This document shows positions 17,492-26,343 of a stretch of DNA of 64,000 nt, piece by piece. Source of the stretch: Candidatus Kapaibacterium thiocyanatum. GTDB taxonomy: Bacteria; Bacteroidota; Ignavibacteria; Kapaibacteriales; Kapaibacteriaceae. Both the position numbers and the translations under genes were made by a program. The notes beneath the pieces were generated by a model. The model was not told the DNA's origin, did not search any database, and saw nothing but the letters and a program-made list of their open reading frames with translations. Every line of letters begins with the position of its first letter. The stretch's first letter is position 1. The DNA is taken from NCBI GenBank assembly GCA_001899175.1, contig MKVH01000021.1:124001-188000 (forward strand), given 5' to 3'.

Positions 17492-17811
17492 CAGCGGTCG
17501 CACCACCGAAGAATCCCCATGGTACGATGATCTCCCATTCCGATATGGGAAGCACCGCATCGGAACGACGACGGAGGCTATGGCAGCTCGTACGCGACGG
17601 AAGCATCGCACTGGCAGGCAATCGTCGACTGAGGATCTACGGCAGACTCGACTGCTCGTCGGGCAGGCGTATGAAGCTCGTCAACCGAGTCTTCTTCCGC
17701 GACGAAGCGGAGGCCATCGCAGCCGGATATCGTCCATGCGCCCATTGCATGCGTGAACACTTCGAACGATGGCACCCTGCCGAACATCGGGAATCCAGCC
17801 ATGATCGATGA
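17488..17811 (+). CDS. Stand-alone Ada metal-binding-domain protein
   Basis: 107 aa; the ATG overlaps the stop of the Ada-like gene (ATGA). Residues of about 45-100 match the Ada zinc-binding domain: RIYGRLDCSSGRRMK, then NRVFF, then AAGYRPCAHC. In E. coli Ada the four ligands are C38, C42, C69 and C72, and C38 accepts methyl groups from phosphotriesters. Here the residue four before the first Cys is Gly, so the C38 equivalent is missing, leaving one Cys and the CxxC pair. It may still bind metal with another ligand and recognise DNA, but methyl transfer by the usual residue is unlikely. Its operon position suggests it works with the Ada-like protein. Confidence 0.8.
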   Translation: MTAVAPPKNPHGTMISHSDMGSTASERRRRLWQLVRDGSIALAGNRRLRIYGRLDCSSGRRMKLVNRVFFRDEAEAIAAGYRPCAHCMREHFERWHPAEHRESSHDR

Positions 17812-18391
17812 CGGAACGAACATCCTTCCGCGCGACGGTAAGGCCTTCCTGCTCGCCACGTTCTTCGACAAGGAAGACGGTGATCGCTACCTGGATCTGC
17901 TGATGACGGAGATCGCATGGCGTCAGGAACCGATCGTCATCATGGGCAGGACGATCATGCAGCCGCGGTTGACGGCACTTCACGGCGATGAGGACAAACC
18001 CTACCGCTATTCGGGAATCACGATGGCACCGCATCCGTGGACCGCCACGTTGCTGGAGATCAGGAACAGGATCGAATCCATCGTGAACCATCGTTTCACG
18101 ACGGCATTGCTCAATCTGTACCGCAACGGCGAAGACAGCATGGGATGGCACGCCGACAACGAGAAGGAGCTCGGCCGCGATCCCTTCATCGCCTCCGTCA
18201 GTTTCGGCGCAACGCGAACCTTCCAGTTCCGCCACCGTACCGACGCACCGGCACGCGCGGAAGTATCCCTTGGACATGGCAGCCTGCTGATCATGTGCGG
18301 CCCCACGCAACACTACTGGCTCCACCGTCTTCCGAAACGGGCGAACGTATCGGAGCCGAGAATCAACATCACGTTCAGAACGATACTCTGA
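17801..18391 (+). CDS. alkB: AlkB family 2-oxoglutarate/Fe(II) DNA repair dioxygenase
   Basis: 196 aa from the ATG at 17801, overlapping the previous gene by 11 bases; an in-frame start at 17753 would add 16 residues. The double-stranded beta-helix motifs are intact: HxD in GWHADNE (His117, Asp119), the distal His in YWLHRLPKR (His175), and the 2OG-binding Arg residues in EPRINITFR. AlkB-type enzymes oxidatively demethylate 1-methyladenine and 3-methylcytosine. Its size resembles ALKBH2/3-like bacterial AlkB proteins. It sits third in the alkylation-repair operon. Confidence 0.93.
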   Translation: MIDDGTNILPRDGKAFLLATFFDKEDGDRYLDLLMTEIAWRQEPIVIMGRTIMQPRLTALHGDEDKPYRYSGITMAPHPWTATLLEIRNRIESIVNHRFTTALLNLYRNGEDSMGWHADNEKELGRDPFIASVSFGATRTFQFRHRTDAPARAEVSLGHGSLLIMCGPTQHYWLHRLPKRANVSEPRINITFRTIL

Positions 18392-18439
18392 CGAACGATC
18401 GATCCGCGATACATCCTACGTCGCGGCACCGATCATGGA

Positions 18440-19186
18440 ATGACATCTCTTCATCATCACCCATCGCACCAAATGCCTGCAATCATCGAACGCATCGCGC
18501 GATGCGATTGGCCCGACGTCGTTACCAGCCTGCATACGACCGGATACGCCATCGTTCCCTCCGTCGTCACGAAGGACGAATGTGACGGACTGATCGCATC
18601 CTACGACGTAGATACGCTCTACAGGAAGACCGTGAAGATGGAACGCCACAGGTTCGGTATCGGCGAGTACAGATACTTCCGTTATCCGTTGCCCGGTATC
18701 GTCGCCGATCTGCGCACGGCCATCTATCCTCGCATCGCACCGGTAGCGAACGCGTGGATGGACATGCTCGGTATCGATACGGCATATCCGGCGGATCATG
18801 CGACGTTCCTGGCGTCATGCCACGACCGCGGCCAGAGCCTTCCTACGCCCCTGATCCTGAAGTACGGCCCCGACGGCTACAACACACTGCACCAGGACCT
18901 CTACGGCGAGCTGTACTTCCCGATACAACTCGTCCTCTTCCTCAGCCAGTCGGGCGAGGACCATACCGGTGGTGAGTTCGTGCTTACGGAACAGCTCCCC
19001 AGAGCACAGTCGAGGGCTACGGTACTGAATCCCGGGCGTGGTGATCTGCTGCTCTTCACGACGAACTTCCGTCCGGTACGGGGAAGTCGTGGACACTACA
19101 GGTCGGCGGTCAGGCATGGCGTGAGTACCGTACGGGAGGGCCAGCGCCACACGCTGGGCATCATCTTCCACGATGCCGCGAGCTGA
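18440..19186 (+). CDS. 2OG-Fe(II) oxygenase
   Basis: 248 aa, ATG start 48 bases after alkB. The C-terminal half holds the dioxygenase core: LHQDLYGE (His151, Asp153), GGEFVLTEQ, GDLLLFTT, and the distal His in VRHGVS (His226), followed by RHTLGIIFHDA. The pattern matches the Oxygenase-NA type of 2OG-Fe(II) proteins rather than AlkB. Homologues are often found in alkylation-repair operons, which supports a role in nucleic-acid repair, but the substrate is not established. Confidence 0.82.
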   Translation: MTSLHHHPSHQMPAIIERIARCDWPDVVTSLHTTGYAIVPSVVTKDECDGLIASYDVDTLYRKTVKMERHRFGIGEYRYFRYPLPGIVADLRTAIYPRIAPVANAWMDMLGIDTAYPADHATFLASCHDRGQSLPTPLILKYGPDGYNTLHQDLYGELYFPIQLVLFLSQSGEDHTGGEFVLTEQLPRAQSRATVLNPGRGDLLLFTTNFRPVRGSRGHYRSAVRHGVSTVREGQRHTLGIIFHDAAS

Positions 19187-19192
19187 CCGGAT

Positions 19193-20089
19193 TCATCGAT
19201 AGAGGCTTCGCCAGAGGTAGAACGACGTATAGCTTTCCCAGCCCGGAAACCGAACGAAGAAGCGTTCGATACCGGCCTTGTCCTTCCTGTCCGCGATCAT
19301 TCCATGATCGACCAGAGCCTTGATCATTCCGGCATCGCCGTGAGGAATACTCGACGGGTCTCTCATCGTCTTCATCAGCACGTAATTCGCAGTCCACGGC
19401 CCGACACCACTCAGTTCCATCAGCGACCGGCGTCTTTCGGCGACATCTTCCATATGCCGGAGGACTTCCCTGCTCACCTTGCCCTCGGCGACGGCGCGAG
19501 CGATACCGATGATGTAGTCCACCTTGCTGCGCGACAACTGCATCGCTCTCAGATCCTCCGGCTTCGCATCGGCCAGGACCTCCGCACGCGGAAAGGCGTA
19601 GTGAGGCGCTCCTCCATGGATCATCGAGCTACCGTAGTCCATCACGAGTCGGCGTTTGATCCTGTGCGCGAAAGCCAGATTGATCTGCTGCCCGATGATG
19701 GACCAGCACAGTGCTTCGAACAGGTCCGGGATCCCGATCATGCGCAGGCCACGGAAGATCTTCGGCATGTATGCAAGATCATCGTGCTCCGTCAGTAATT
19801 CATAAAACGGGATAATATCCCGATCCATATCGAACAGATCCCGGACGTGGTTCCTCACGTCGGCATGCGTGATCGATCCGCTACCGTCATCGAGAATACG
19901 GACGTGGACACCCTCGTCATCTCCCGTCAGTTCGGTGAGGATCGTACGATCCATTATCGTCAGCACCTTCCGGACTGCCGCACCATCGATGACGTGAAGG
20001 CAGTCGTCGAGCTGGCGATCGAGGAACCGCAGGCACTCGGCGAAGCTGAACGGTCGGATTGCGGGAACGGATATGACTGTTGGTTTCAT
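19193..20089 (-). CDS. alkA: DNA-3-methyladenine glycosylase II (AlkA type)
   Basis: 298 aa from the ATG at 20089; upstream in-frame starts encode sequence with no glycosylase similarity. The N-terminal domain is of AlkA_N type. The HhH-GPD core includes ALCWSIIGQQINLAFA, the hairpin in LMELSGVGPWTANYVLM, and the catalytic Asp in HGDAGMI. It removes alkylated bases, chiefly 3-methyladenine, to start base excision repair. It is convergent with the oxygenase gene and separated by only 6 bases, so the cluster holds direct-reversal, oxidative and excision enzymes together. Confidence 0.9.
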   Translation of the reverse strand: MKPTVISVPAIRPFSFAECLRFLDRQLDDCLHVIDGAAVRKVLTIMDRTILTELTGDDEGVHVRILDDGSGSITHADVRNHVRDLFDMDRDIIPFYELLTEHDDLAYMPKIFRGLRMIGIPDLFEALCWSIIGQQINLAFAHRIKRRLVMDYGSSMIHGGAPHYAFPRAEVLADAKPEDLRAMQLSRSKVDYIIGIARAVAEGKVSREVLRHMEDVAERRRSLMELSGVGPWTANYVLMKTMRDPSSIPHGDAGMIKALVDHGMIADRKDKAGIERFFVRFPGWESYTSFYLWRSLYR

Positions 20090-20166
20090 GACGTGAATAT
20101 GCGGTAGCATCCGGTATCGATCAATCCGTTCATTGCCGTATCCGGTACTGATCGCTGATAGCCGGT

Positions 20167-23097
20167 CTACCACGCCATGAGAGCCATGACCTGCATCTGC
20201 ACACCGCTCCGTACGCGCACGAACAGCGGACCGCGGCAGGAGGGCCGCAGGGTGGCCAATCCGGAATCGTTCTGCGTCACCACGTCCGTCTCGGACAACA
20301 GGCGGCCGTCGGGCGTCCATGCTTCGACGATACAATGCGTTCCTGTAGCTGCACGGATCCCGATCCGGATACCGTCATGACCGGCAGTCGCGAAGAGCAC
20401 GGCAAGCGACGGGGCATTGAAGCGCACCGTACGCGTATCCAGACTGCATCCGACCCATTCCACGCCGCGCAAGGTATCGCCGACGATGGTACCGCACCCT
20501 TCGGAGGATACGACCCTGCAGATGAACGGTTCATCCGTCTCAGTGGTCAGCATGGCTTCGCCACTGAAGCGGATCGACCCGGTGGCGGAAGGAGCATAGC
20601 CTATACGCATCGTGCGCTCCGTGAGGCCCACGGTGCTGCCGAGGTCCACTCCTTCTTCCACCGTCAGATGCGCGATGGCGCGCAGAGGCATGACGACTTC
20701 GGCGATGAAGGTCGTGAAGGACTCCGGATTCGTCGCACGCAGCTCGATGGTCGAACGTTGTCCGGGCTCGAGCTGGAAAGGCTGGAAGGCGAGCCGTGCC
20801 GTTGCGGCCGACGTCACCGTCACGGGAAACGTCACGAGGCGGCTGCAATCGGAGGCGGCATAGACACGTACCGAATAGGACGTCGTCCGAAGCGGGCGTA
20901 CGGTCACCGATCGCTGCGTGGGGTCGTCGATATCCGGTCCGGGTATCCACTCGTAGCGCGTGCCTTCGGGTGCCGTAAGCATGACTGCATCGCCTTCGCA
21001 GATGGCCTGTGCGGGCATCGTATCGGTTCCACTCGCGCCCGTGTAGACCGTAACCGGAAATACGATCGTACTGCTGCACCCGTTCGCCGCGAAGACCGTT
21101 ACGGTATATGTCGTCGTCGTCACTGGTCGTACGGTCACGGACTGTTGTGCGGGGTCGGCGATATCCGGCCTCGACTCCCAACGATATCGTTGGCCTTCGG
21201 GTGCCGTAAGCACGACCGCATCGCCTTCGCAGATGACCCGTGCTTCGACCGTGTCCGTTTCTCCCGCACCCGTACGTACGGTGACCGTCACCGTACGCTT
21301 CTGATGACATGCGCCGCTCCATATGTCGACGACATAGGTCGTCGTCGTATCCGGGGATATGAGAGGCACGGGCGAACGCGGGTCGCTCACGCCGTCGGAT
21401 GGGCTCCACAGCACACTATCGGCTTCGGAAACGGTCAGTCGTGTGGCCATGCCCCGACAGAGTTCCGTACTGCCCGAGATGGTCGGATCGAACGTCCGGT
21501 AGTGCACGGTCACAACGTCCTCGGACACGCAGCCTTCGGCCGTATACCCCTTGACGCGATAGATCGTGGTACTGAAGACGCGCACGATCGGATCCGGGGC
21601 GTACTTGCTGCTGATACCGATGTCGGGTTCCCATTCGTATCGTTCTGCTCCACTCGCATGAAGACGCCCGTACGAGGAATCGCACAGCTCGACGTCGGGC
21701 CCCGCATCCACGATCGGCAGCGGTACGACGCGTACAGTGCGCGTCGTCGTATCGGCACCGTACGAGTTGCTCACCACGAGGCGAATGGCATAGGTTCCAG
21801 GTGTGGAATAGCATACCGGGGGCGGCACCCGGCCATCGTAGACACCCGGTGTTCCTCCGGTGAAGGTCCATTCCCATTTCGTCGGCGTCCGTTCCGTCGC
21901 GTCACGAATCGTCAGACAGGATCCTACACAGGCCGCCGTATCCGCGAGGATACCGGCGATGGGCGGACCGCAGAAGACGATCCTGCTCCTGTCATAGAGA
22001 CATTCCGTGACGTTCGGCATTCCGAGTACGGCGATGCCGCCGTCGAGCGGAACGGCATAGGTCGTGGTATACACGGCTTCCTGACCATACCGTTCGGGAT
22101 ACTGGACGACCCGCAGGTTCGCCCCGTCCGCGACGTAGATCCTTCCGTCAGGCCCGCACTGGATGCCGCCTCTGTACAACGACGGTTCGTAGCTCGGTAT
22201 CGGACCCAGCTCGATACCGGCGACGGGCGGATAACTGGTCAACGTTGGGAACTGCCATACACTACTCCACGTGGTGCCGTAGAGCATCGAACCCGACGGC
22301 GAGAATGCGATGCCGTAGAAGGGCAGCCCACGGCGAACGGTACGTGGAGTATTGATATCGCCCGTTCCGATGTCGAAGGAGAACAGTTCCAGCATCGCCG
22401 CATGCGGGCTCGCCATCGCCAGCAGGGTGCCTTCCGGTGAGAACTTGATATAGCCGAGCCCATACTCGCGACCGGGCTGACCGGGTTCGACCGTATACTG
22501 CTCGCCCACGTTCCTGACGATGGGCGGGTGGACGCCGTCGGCATCGACCCGATAGACGTAGAATCGGGGTATCGTCATCGCATGTGCCACGACCCACCAT
22601 GACTGGCCGTCGCAGTGCAACGTGGCCGTCAGTTTTTCCGCACACGAATCCAGGAGGCGTACGTTCTTCACCGTAACGTCGCCCATGCCGTTGTTCAGCG
22701 TCATGTCGACGACCGAATACGCCAGGCCCGGTCTCTGACCGTTATTGGAGAGGTCTCCCGGCGTGAAGACGTAGTACTTCGACGTGTCGCCCGGCATCGG
22801 AATGATGAGGGCGCTCTGCGTACTGGACCATCCACCGAGGAGCCCCCTGCCGTTCGGCATCGACGAGCCGCTGCGGTCGTAGAGGATGATACCGTCCGTG
22901 CTGAACAGCAGCGCACCCGTCGTCCGGTTACAGATCGACGCGCTTCCTTCCTGCGTACTGAAGAATCCCCGAATGGCCTTCACGCCCGTCGACGAGAACT
23001 CGAGACCGGCATTCTCGCCGAAGTGCCAGACGTCGTACTCATGTTGCGCGAACATGACAATGGGAGAACACAGGATGAGCAGAAGGATCGTACGCAT
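20167..23097 (-). CDS. Large secreted PKD/Ig-like domain protein
   Basis: 976 aa from the ATG at 23097, which begins a signal peptide (MRTILLLILCSPIVMFAQ). The N-terminal 370 residues match the propeller-like region common in Bacteroidota gliding-associated proteins (YDVWHFGENAGLEF). A PKD domain follows (WEWTFTGGTPGVYDG, PGTYAIRLVVSN). Then come three or four Ig-like repeats with the phrase AICEGDAVxLTAPEG. The C-terminal 70 residues resemble a T9SS tail but lack a clear NPxxD motif. It is probably a secreted or surface protein; the gene stands alone, divergent from rlmI. Confidence 0.75.
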   Translation of the reverse strand: MRTILLLILCSPIVMFAQHEYDVWHFGENAGLEFSSTGVKAIRGFFSTQEGSASICNRTTGALLFSTDGIILYDRSGSSMPNGRGLLGGWSSTQSALIIPMPGDTSKYYVFTPGDLSNNGQRPGLAYSVVDMTLNNGMGDVTVKNVRLLDSCAEKLTATLHCDGQSWWVVAHAMTIPRFYVYRVDADGVHPPIVRNVGEQYTVEPGQPGREYGLGYIKFSPEGTLLAMASPHAAMLELFSFDIGTGDINTPRTVRRGLPFYGIAFSPSGSMLYGTTWSSVWQFPTLTSYPPVAGIELGPIPSYEPSLYRGGIQCGPDGRIYVADGANLRVVQYPERYGQEAVYTTTYAVPLDGGIAVLGMPNVTECLYDRSRIVFCGPPIAGILADTAACVGSCLTIRDATERTPTKWEWTFTGGTPGVYDGRVPPPVCYSTPGTYAIRLVVSNSYGADTTTRTVRVVPLPIVDAGPDVELCDSSYGRLHASGAERYEWEPDIGISSKYAPDPIVRVFSTTIYRVKGYTAEGCVSEDVVTVHYRTFDPTISGSTELCRGMATRLTVSEADSVLWSPSDGVSDPRSPVPLISPDTTTTYVVDIWSGACHQKRTVTVTVRTGAGETDTVEARVICEGDAVVLTAPEGQRYRWESRPDIADPAQQSVTVRPVTTTTYTVTVFAANGCSSTIVFPVTVYTGASGTDTMPAQAICEGDAVMLTAPEGTRYEWIPGPDIDDPTQRSVTVRPLRTTSYSVRVYAASDCSRLVTFPVTVTSAATARLAFQPFQLEPGQRSTIELRATNPESFTTFIAEVVMPLRAIAHLTVEEGVDLGSTVGLTERTMRIGYAPSATGSIRFSGEAMLTTETDEPFICRVVSSEGCGTIVGDTLRGVEWVGCSLDTRTVRFNAPSLAVLFATAGHDGIRIGIRAATGTHCIVEAWTPDGRLLSETDVVTQNDSGLATLRPSCRGPLFVRVRSGVQMQVMALMAW

Positions 23098-23206
23098 ACG
23101 GTGCAGGAGTTGATTTCCGCGCGAAAGTTTCCAGGTGGATCGAACACGACTTTGGATGCAATTTGCATCCGTATCCTGCCTGAGGCAAACACCACTTCTC
23201 CCGACC

Positions 23207-24403
23207 GTGAACACGACACCAGCCGCATTACCGATCGTCACGATGCGCCCGCGCGAAGAGCAACGCATCAAATCCGGACACCTGTGGGTCTATCGCAATG
23301 AACTGAGCGACGTCATCCCTGCCGAATCCGGCGCCCTCGTCCGTGTAAGTACGTTCGACGGCGCATCGATGGGCACGGGCTTCTACAACCCGCAATCGAA
23401 GATCGCCATACGCCTGCTCGGCGGCGAGATCGAGAACGTCGACACCGACTTCTTCATCCAGCGCATCGGCGCGGCCCAGGCCGTCCGTGAAAGAGTCCTT
23501 CCCGGAGAGACCGCCTATCGTGTCGTCTTCGGCGAAGCCGACCTCATGAGCGGCCTCATCGTCGACCGCTATGGCGACTATCTCGTCGTCCAGACGCTCG
23601 CGGCCGGCATGGACCGGCGGATGCCGCAGATCGTGGACGCGTTGCTGGCGGTGTTTCCGAACGTGAAGGGTATCGTCGAAAAGAACATGGCGGCCACGCG
23701 GACGCGCGAAGGACTGGACCTCAGGGAAGGCGTGATCCGGGGCACCGTACCGGACACGGTTGATATCGTGGAGAACGGGCTGAACCTGCGGATCGATCTG
23801 GCCGGTGGCCAGAAGACGGGATACTTCCTCGACCAGAAGATCAATCGCCGTACCGTGGCGTCCTTCGCGGAAGGCAAGCGCGTCCTCGACTGCTTCTGCA
23901 ACGTGGGTGGCTTCGCCCTGAACGCTGCCAGGGCCGGTGCGGCGGAAGCCGTCGGTATCGACAGCTCGGCGGCGGCGGTGGCGGCGGCGCGCAGGAATGC
24001 CGAGCTCAACGGCCTCGCCAATTGCCGCTTCGAACAGGCCAACGTCTTCGACCTCCTCCGCGAACAGGTGCAACAGGGACGGACATGGGACATCGTCGTA
24101 CTGGACCCTCCGTCCTTCGCCAAATCCAGGAGTGCCGTCAAGGGTGCTCAGGCAGGCTATGCCGAGCTCAACCGCACGGCCATGAAACTGCTGGCGCCGG
24201 GTGGGCTGCTGGTTTCGGCGAGCTGCACGCAACTCGTTCCCGAGTCGATGCTTATGGACATTCTATACAGGGAATCGGCACGATTGCGCCGCCGATTACG
24301 TCTTCTCCACCGTGGCGGACAGGCACCCGACCATCCGGTCCTGCTTGCGATGCCCGAAACGCAGTACCTGAAATTCCTCGTGTTTGACGTGGTCCAGTGT
24401 TGA
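23207..24403 (+). CDS. rlmI: Class I SAM-dependent 23S rRNA methyltransferase (RlmI type)
   Basis: 398 aa from a GTG at 23207, which gives the normal family length; an ATG at 23135 would add 24 residues overlapping the divergent promoter region. The N-terminus is a PUA-like domain (SGHLWVYRNEL). The C-terminal methyltransferase shows the SAM motif NVGGFALNAARAGA, DPPSFAKS and the SxSC motif (SASCTQ) with the catalytic Cys. The family methylates C5 of a cytosine in 23S rRNA (C1962 in E. coli). The exact target here is assumed. Confidence 0.85.
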   Translation: MNTTPAALPIVTMRPREEQRIKSGHLWVYRNELSDVIPAESGALVRVSTFDGASMGTGFYNPQSKIAIRLLGGEIENVDTDFFIQRIGAAQAVRERVLPGETAYRVVFGEADLMSGLIVDRYGDYLVVQTLAAGMDRRMPQIVDALLAVFPNVKGIVEKNMAATRTREGLDLREGVIRGTVPDTVDIVENGLNLRIDLAGGQKTGYFLDQKINRRTVASFAEGKRVLDCFCNVGGFALNAARAGAAEAVGIDSSAAAVAAARRNAELNGLANCRFEQANVFDLLREQVQQGRTWDIVVLDPPSFAKSRSAVKGAQAGYAELNRTAMKLLAPGGLLVSASCTQLVPESMLMDILYRESARLRRRLRLLHRGGQAPDHPVLLAMPETQYLKFLVFDVVQC

Positions 24404-24460
24404 GTTACATTGCACCGAACAGGTCTGATGCCATTACCACCAATCATGGAGTGAGCCATC

Positions 24461-25912
24461 ATGCTTGAGTACGATTACGACGACGATGCCGATGAACCCA
24501 ATCGGCAGGAAATGGACGAAACGCTCAACCGCTTCCGTGAATACCATCGGAGCGGCAACTGGCAACAGGGCTCGCCATCGGCCGAGGCCCTGGAAACCAT
24601 CGTGCACTACTGTCTGGAAACGCAGAAGTTCGACGACGCCCTGGTCTTCGCCACCATGTGGAAGGAGACCGCTCCCTATTCTGCGGATGCCTGGCACAAG
24701 TACGGTATCGCCCTCAGCAGCGTGTCGCGCTGGGCGGATGCACTCGCGGCGTACGAACGGGCCACGGAGCTCGATCCGGTCGACATCGAAATCCATGTCA
24801 ACAGAGGAATCGCGCTCGAACAGAGCGGACGTCTGGACGAGGCGATGGCCGTCATCGAATATGCCCTGAGCAACGAGCCGGACAATCCCGATGCCCTGTT
24901 CAGCAAGGCCATGATCTTCCAGAAACTCGAACGCTACGACGAAGCCGTACGGATCTTCCAGTACCTGTCCCGGCACGAGACGTTCCGTCGCGACGCCCTC
25001 TTCGAAATGGCCTATTGCCTCGAGTGCCTGGACCGCAACGACGAAGCGGGCGAGATCTACGAACAGTGTATCGAGACCGATCCCTACGACTCCAATGCCT
25101 GGTTCAACAAGGGCGTCATCCTGGGCAGGAAGGGCGCACACCGCCAGAGCATCGACTACTACGGCATGGCCGTCACGATCAAGTCCGACTTCGTGAATGC
25201 ATGGTACAACATGGGCAATGCCTATGCGACCATCGGCCGGCTCGACGACTCCATCGCCGCTTATCGCGAAGCTCACGAGCTCGATCCCAAGGACGTCTCG
25301 GTGCTCCACAATCTGGCTTCCTCCCTCGAGGAGCGAGGTCTGTTCGCCGAGGCGATCGGTATCTTCAACAAGGCGCTCCTGCTCGAACCGACGCACCTGC
25401 AGAGTCTGTACGGACGCGGCACGTGTCACGACGCACTGGACCAGTACGAGAATGCGCTGCTCGACTACGATGCCGCTCTGGCCATGGATCCGTCCTATGC
25501 CGATCTGTGGTATGCCAAGGGCGACGCCAACTACAACCTGCAACGCCTCGAGGAAGCGCTCGTCTGCTACCGCAAGGCCCTGGACATCGAACCGAACGAC
25601 ATGGAATGCTGGTTCGACTACGGAAGCACGCTGCTGGAGACCGGAGACGTCATGGAAGCACTGCGTGCCTTCTCGGAGTGCATCAGCCTCGCACCGGAAT
25701 GGTCCGAAGGATACTTCGCCACCGCCAAGGTGCTCTGCGGAGCGGGCCAGCCCCATACGGCGATTCCATATCTGCACAGAACTTTTTCGCTGGAACCTGG
25801 AAAGCGTCAGGAATTCGACCGGGAGTTCCCGGCCATCGCCGGACCGATCGGCATGGAATATCTCCGCGACGCTCTCGACCAGTTGTCCCGCATCTCACCT
25901 CAAGGAGAATGA
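24461..25912 (+). CDS. Tetratricopeptide-repeat protein
   Basis: 483 aa, ATG with a GGAG ribosome site. After an acidic N-terminus (YDYDDDAD), residues of about 45-440 form some 11-12 TPR units with the usual A8/G/Y pattern, for example AWYNMGNAYATIGRLDDSI and DLWYAKGDANYNLQRLEE. No signal peptide or membrane helix is seen, so it is probably cytoplasmic and serves as a protein scaffold. It is followed after 2 bases by a bacilliredoxin gene, so the two are coupled. The partner is not known. Confidence 0.88.
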   Translation: MLEYDYDDDADEPNRQEMDETLNRFREYHRSGNWQQGSPSAEALETIVHYCLETQKFDDALVFATMWKETAPYSADAWHKYGIALSSVSRWADALAAYERATELDPVDIEIHVNRGIALEQSGRLDEAMAVIEYALSNEPDNPDALFSKAMIFQKLERYDEAVRIFQYLSRHETFRRDALFEMAYCLECLDRNDEAGEIYEQCIETDPYDSNAWFNKGVILGRKGAHRQSIDYYGMAVTIKSDFVNAWYNMGNAYATIGRLDDSIAAYREAHELDPKDVSVLHNLASSLEERGLFAEAIGIFNKALLLEPTHLQSLYGRGTCHDALDQYENALLDYDAALAMDPSYADLWYAKGDANYNLQRLEEALVCYRKALDIEPNDMECWFDYGSTLLETGDVMEALRAFSECISLAPEWSEGYFATAKVLCGAGQPHTAIPYLHRTFSLEPGKRQEFDREFPAIAGPIGMEYLRDALDQLSRISPQGE

Positions 25913-25914
25913 TC

Positions 25915-26343
25915 ATGCCGTACGATCCCATGCTCGTCCAACCCATGCGCGAAGACCTGACCAAACTCGGAGTCCAGGAACTGCGTTCGGCCGAAGAAGT
26001 CGATGCCGCCATGGCGAAGCCCGGCTTCTCGATGGTCGTCGTCAATTCCGTATGCGGATGCGCAGCGGGCGGAGCACGCCCGGGCGTCGCACTCGCACTC
26101 AAGCATAACGTCCTGCCGGATCGTGTGCTGACGGTATTCGCGGGCCAGGATCTGGAAGCCACGGAACGCGCCCGCACGTACTTCACGGGCCAGGCCCCCT
26201 CGTCGCCCAGCATCGCCCTCATGCGCGATGGCCAGCTCGTGGGCTTCATGCCCCGCCATCATATCGAAGGCCGCACGCCGGAGATGATCGCCTCGGCGCT
26301 GACGACGGCATTCGACGAACTATGCGCCCAGGCCTCGGCCTAA
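25915..26343 (+). CDS. BrxA/BrxB family bacilliredoxin
   Basis: 142 aa from the ATG at 25915, seven bases after AAGGAG; a second ATG at 25909 is too close to that site. It has the thioredoxin-like fold with the CGC redox motif (VCGCAAGG, Cys47 and Cys49) and begins MPYDPMLVQPMRE as in the YphP/YqiW family. In Firmicutes these proteins remove bacillithiol from oxidised proteins. Related proteins occur in Bacteroidota, some of which make bacillithiol. Its stop overlaps the end of the convergent metallopeptidase gene by 4 bases. Confidence 0.9.
   Translation: MPYDPMLVQPMREDLTKLGVQELRSAEEVDAAMAKPGFSMVVVNSVCGCAAGGARPGVALALKHNVLPDRVLTVFAGQDLEATERARTYFTGQAPSSPSIALMRDGQLVGFMPRHHIEGRTPEMIASALTTAFDELCAQASA

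Noticed and set aside
20335-22440. Long plus-strand open frame opposite the PKD protein gene
   Set aside because: Its Arg/His-rich composition is typical of a shadow frame in high-GC DNA, and the minus-strand protein has a signal peptide and clear domains.
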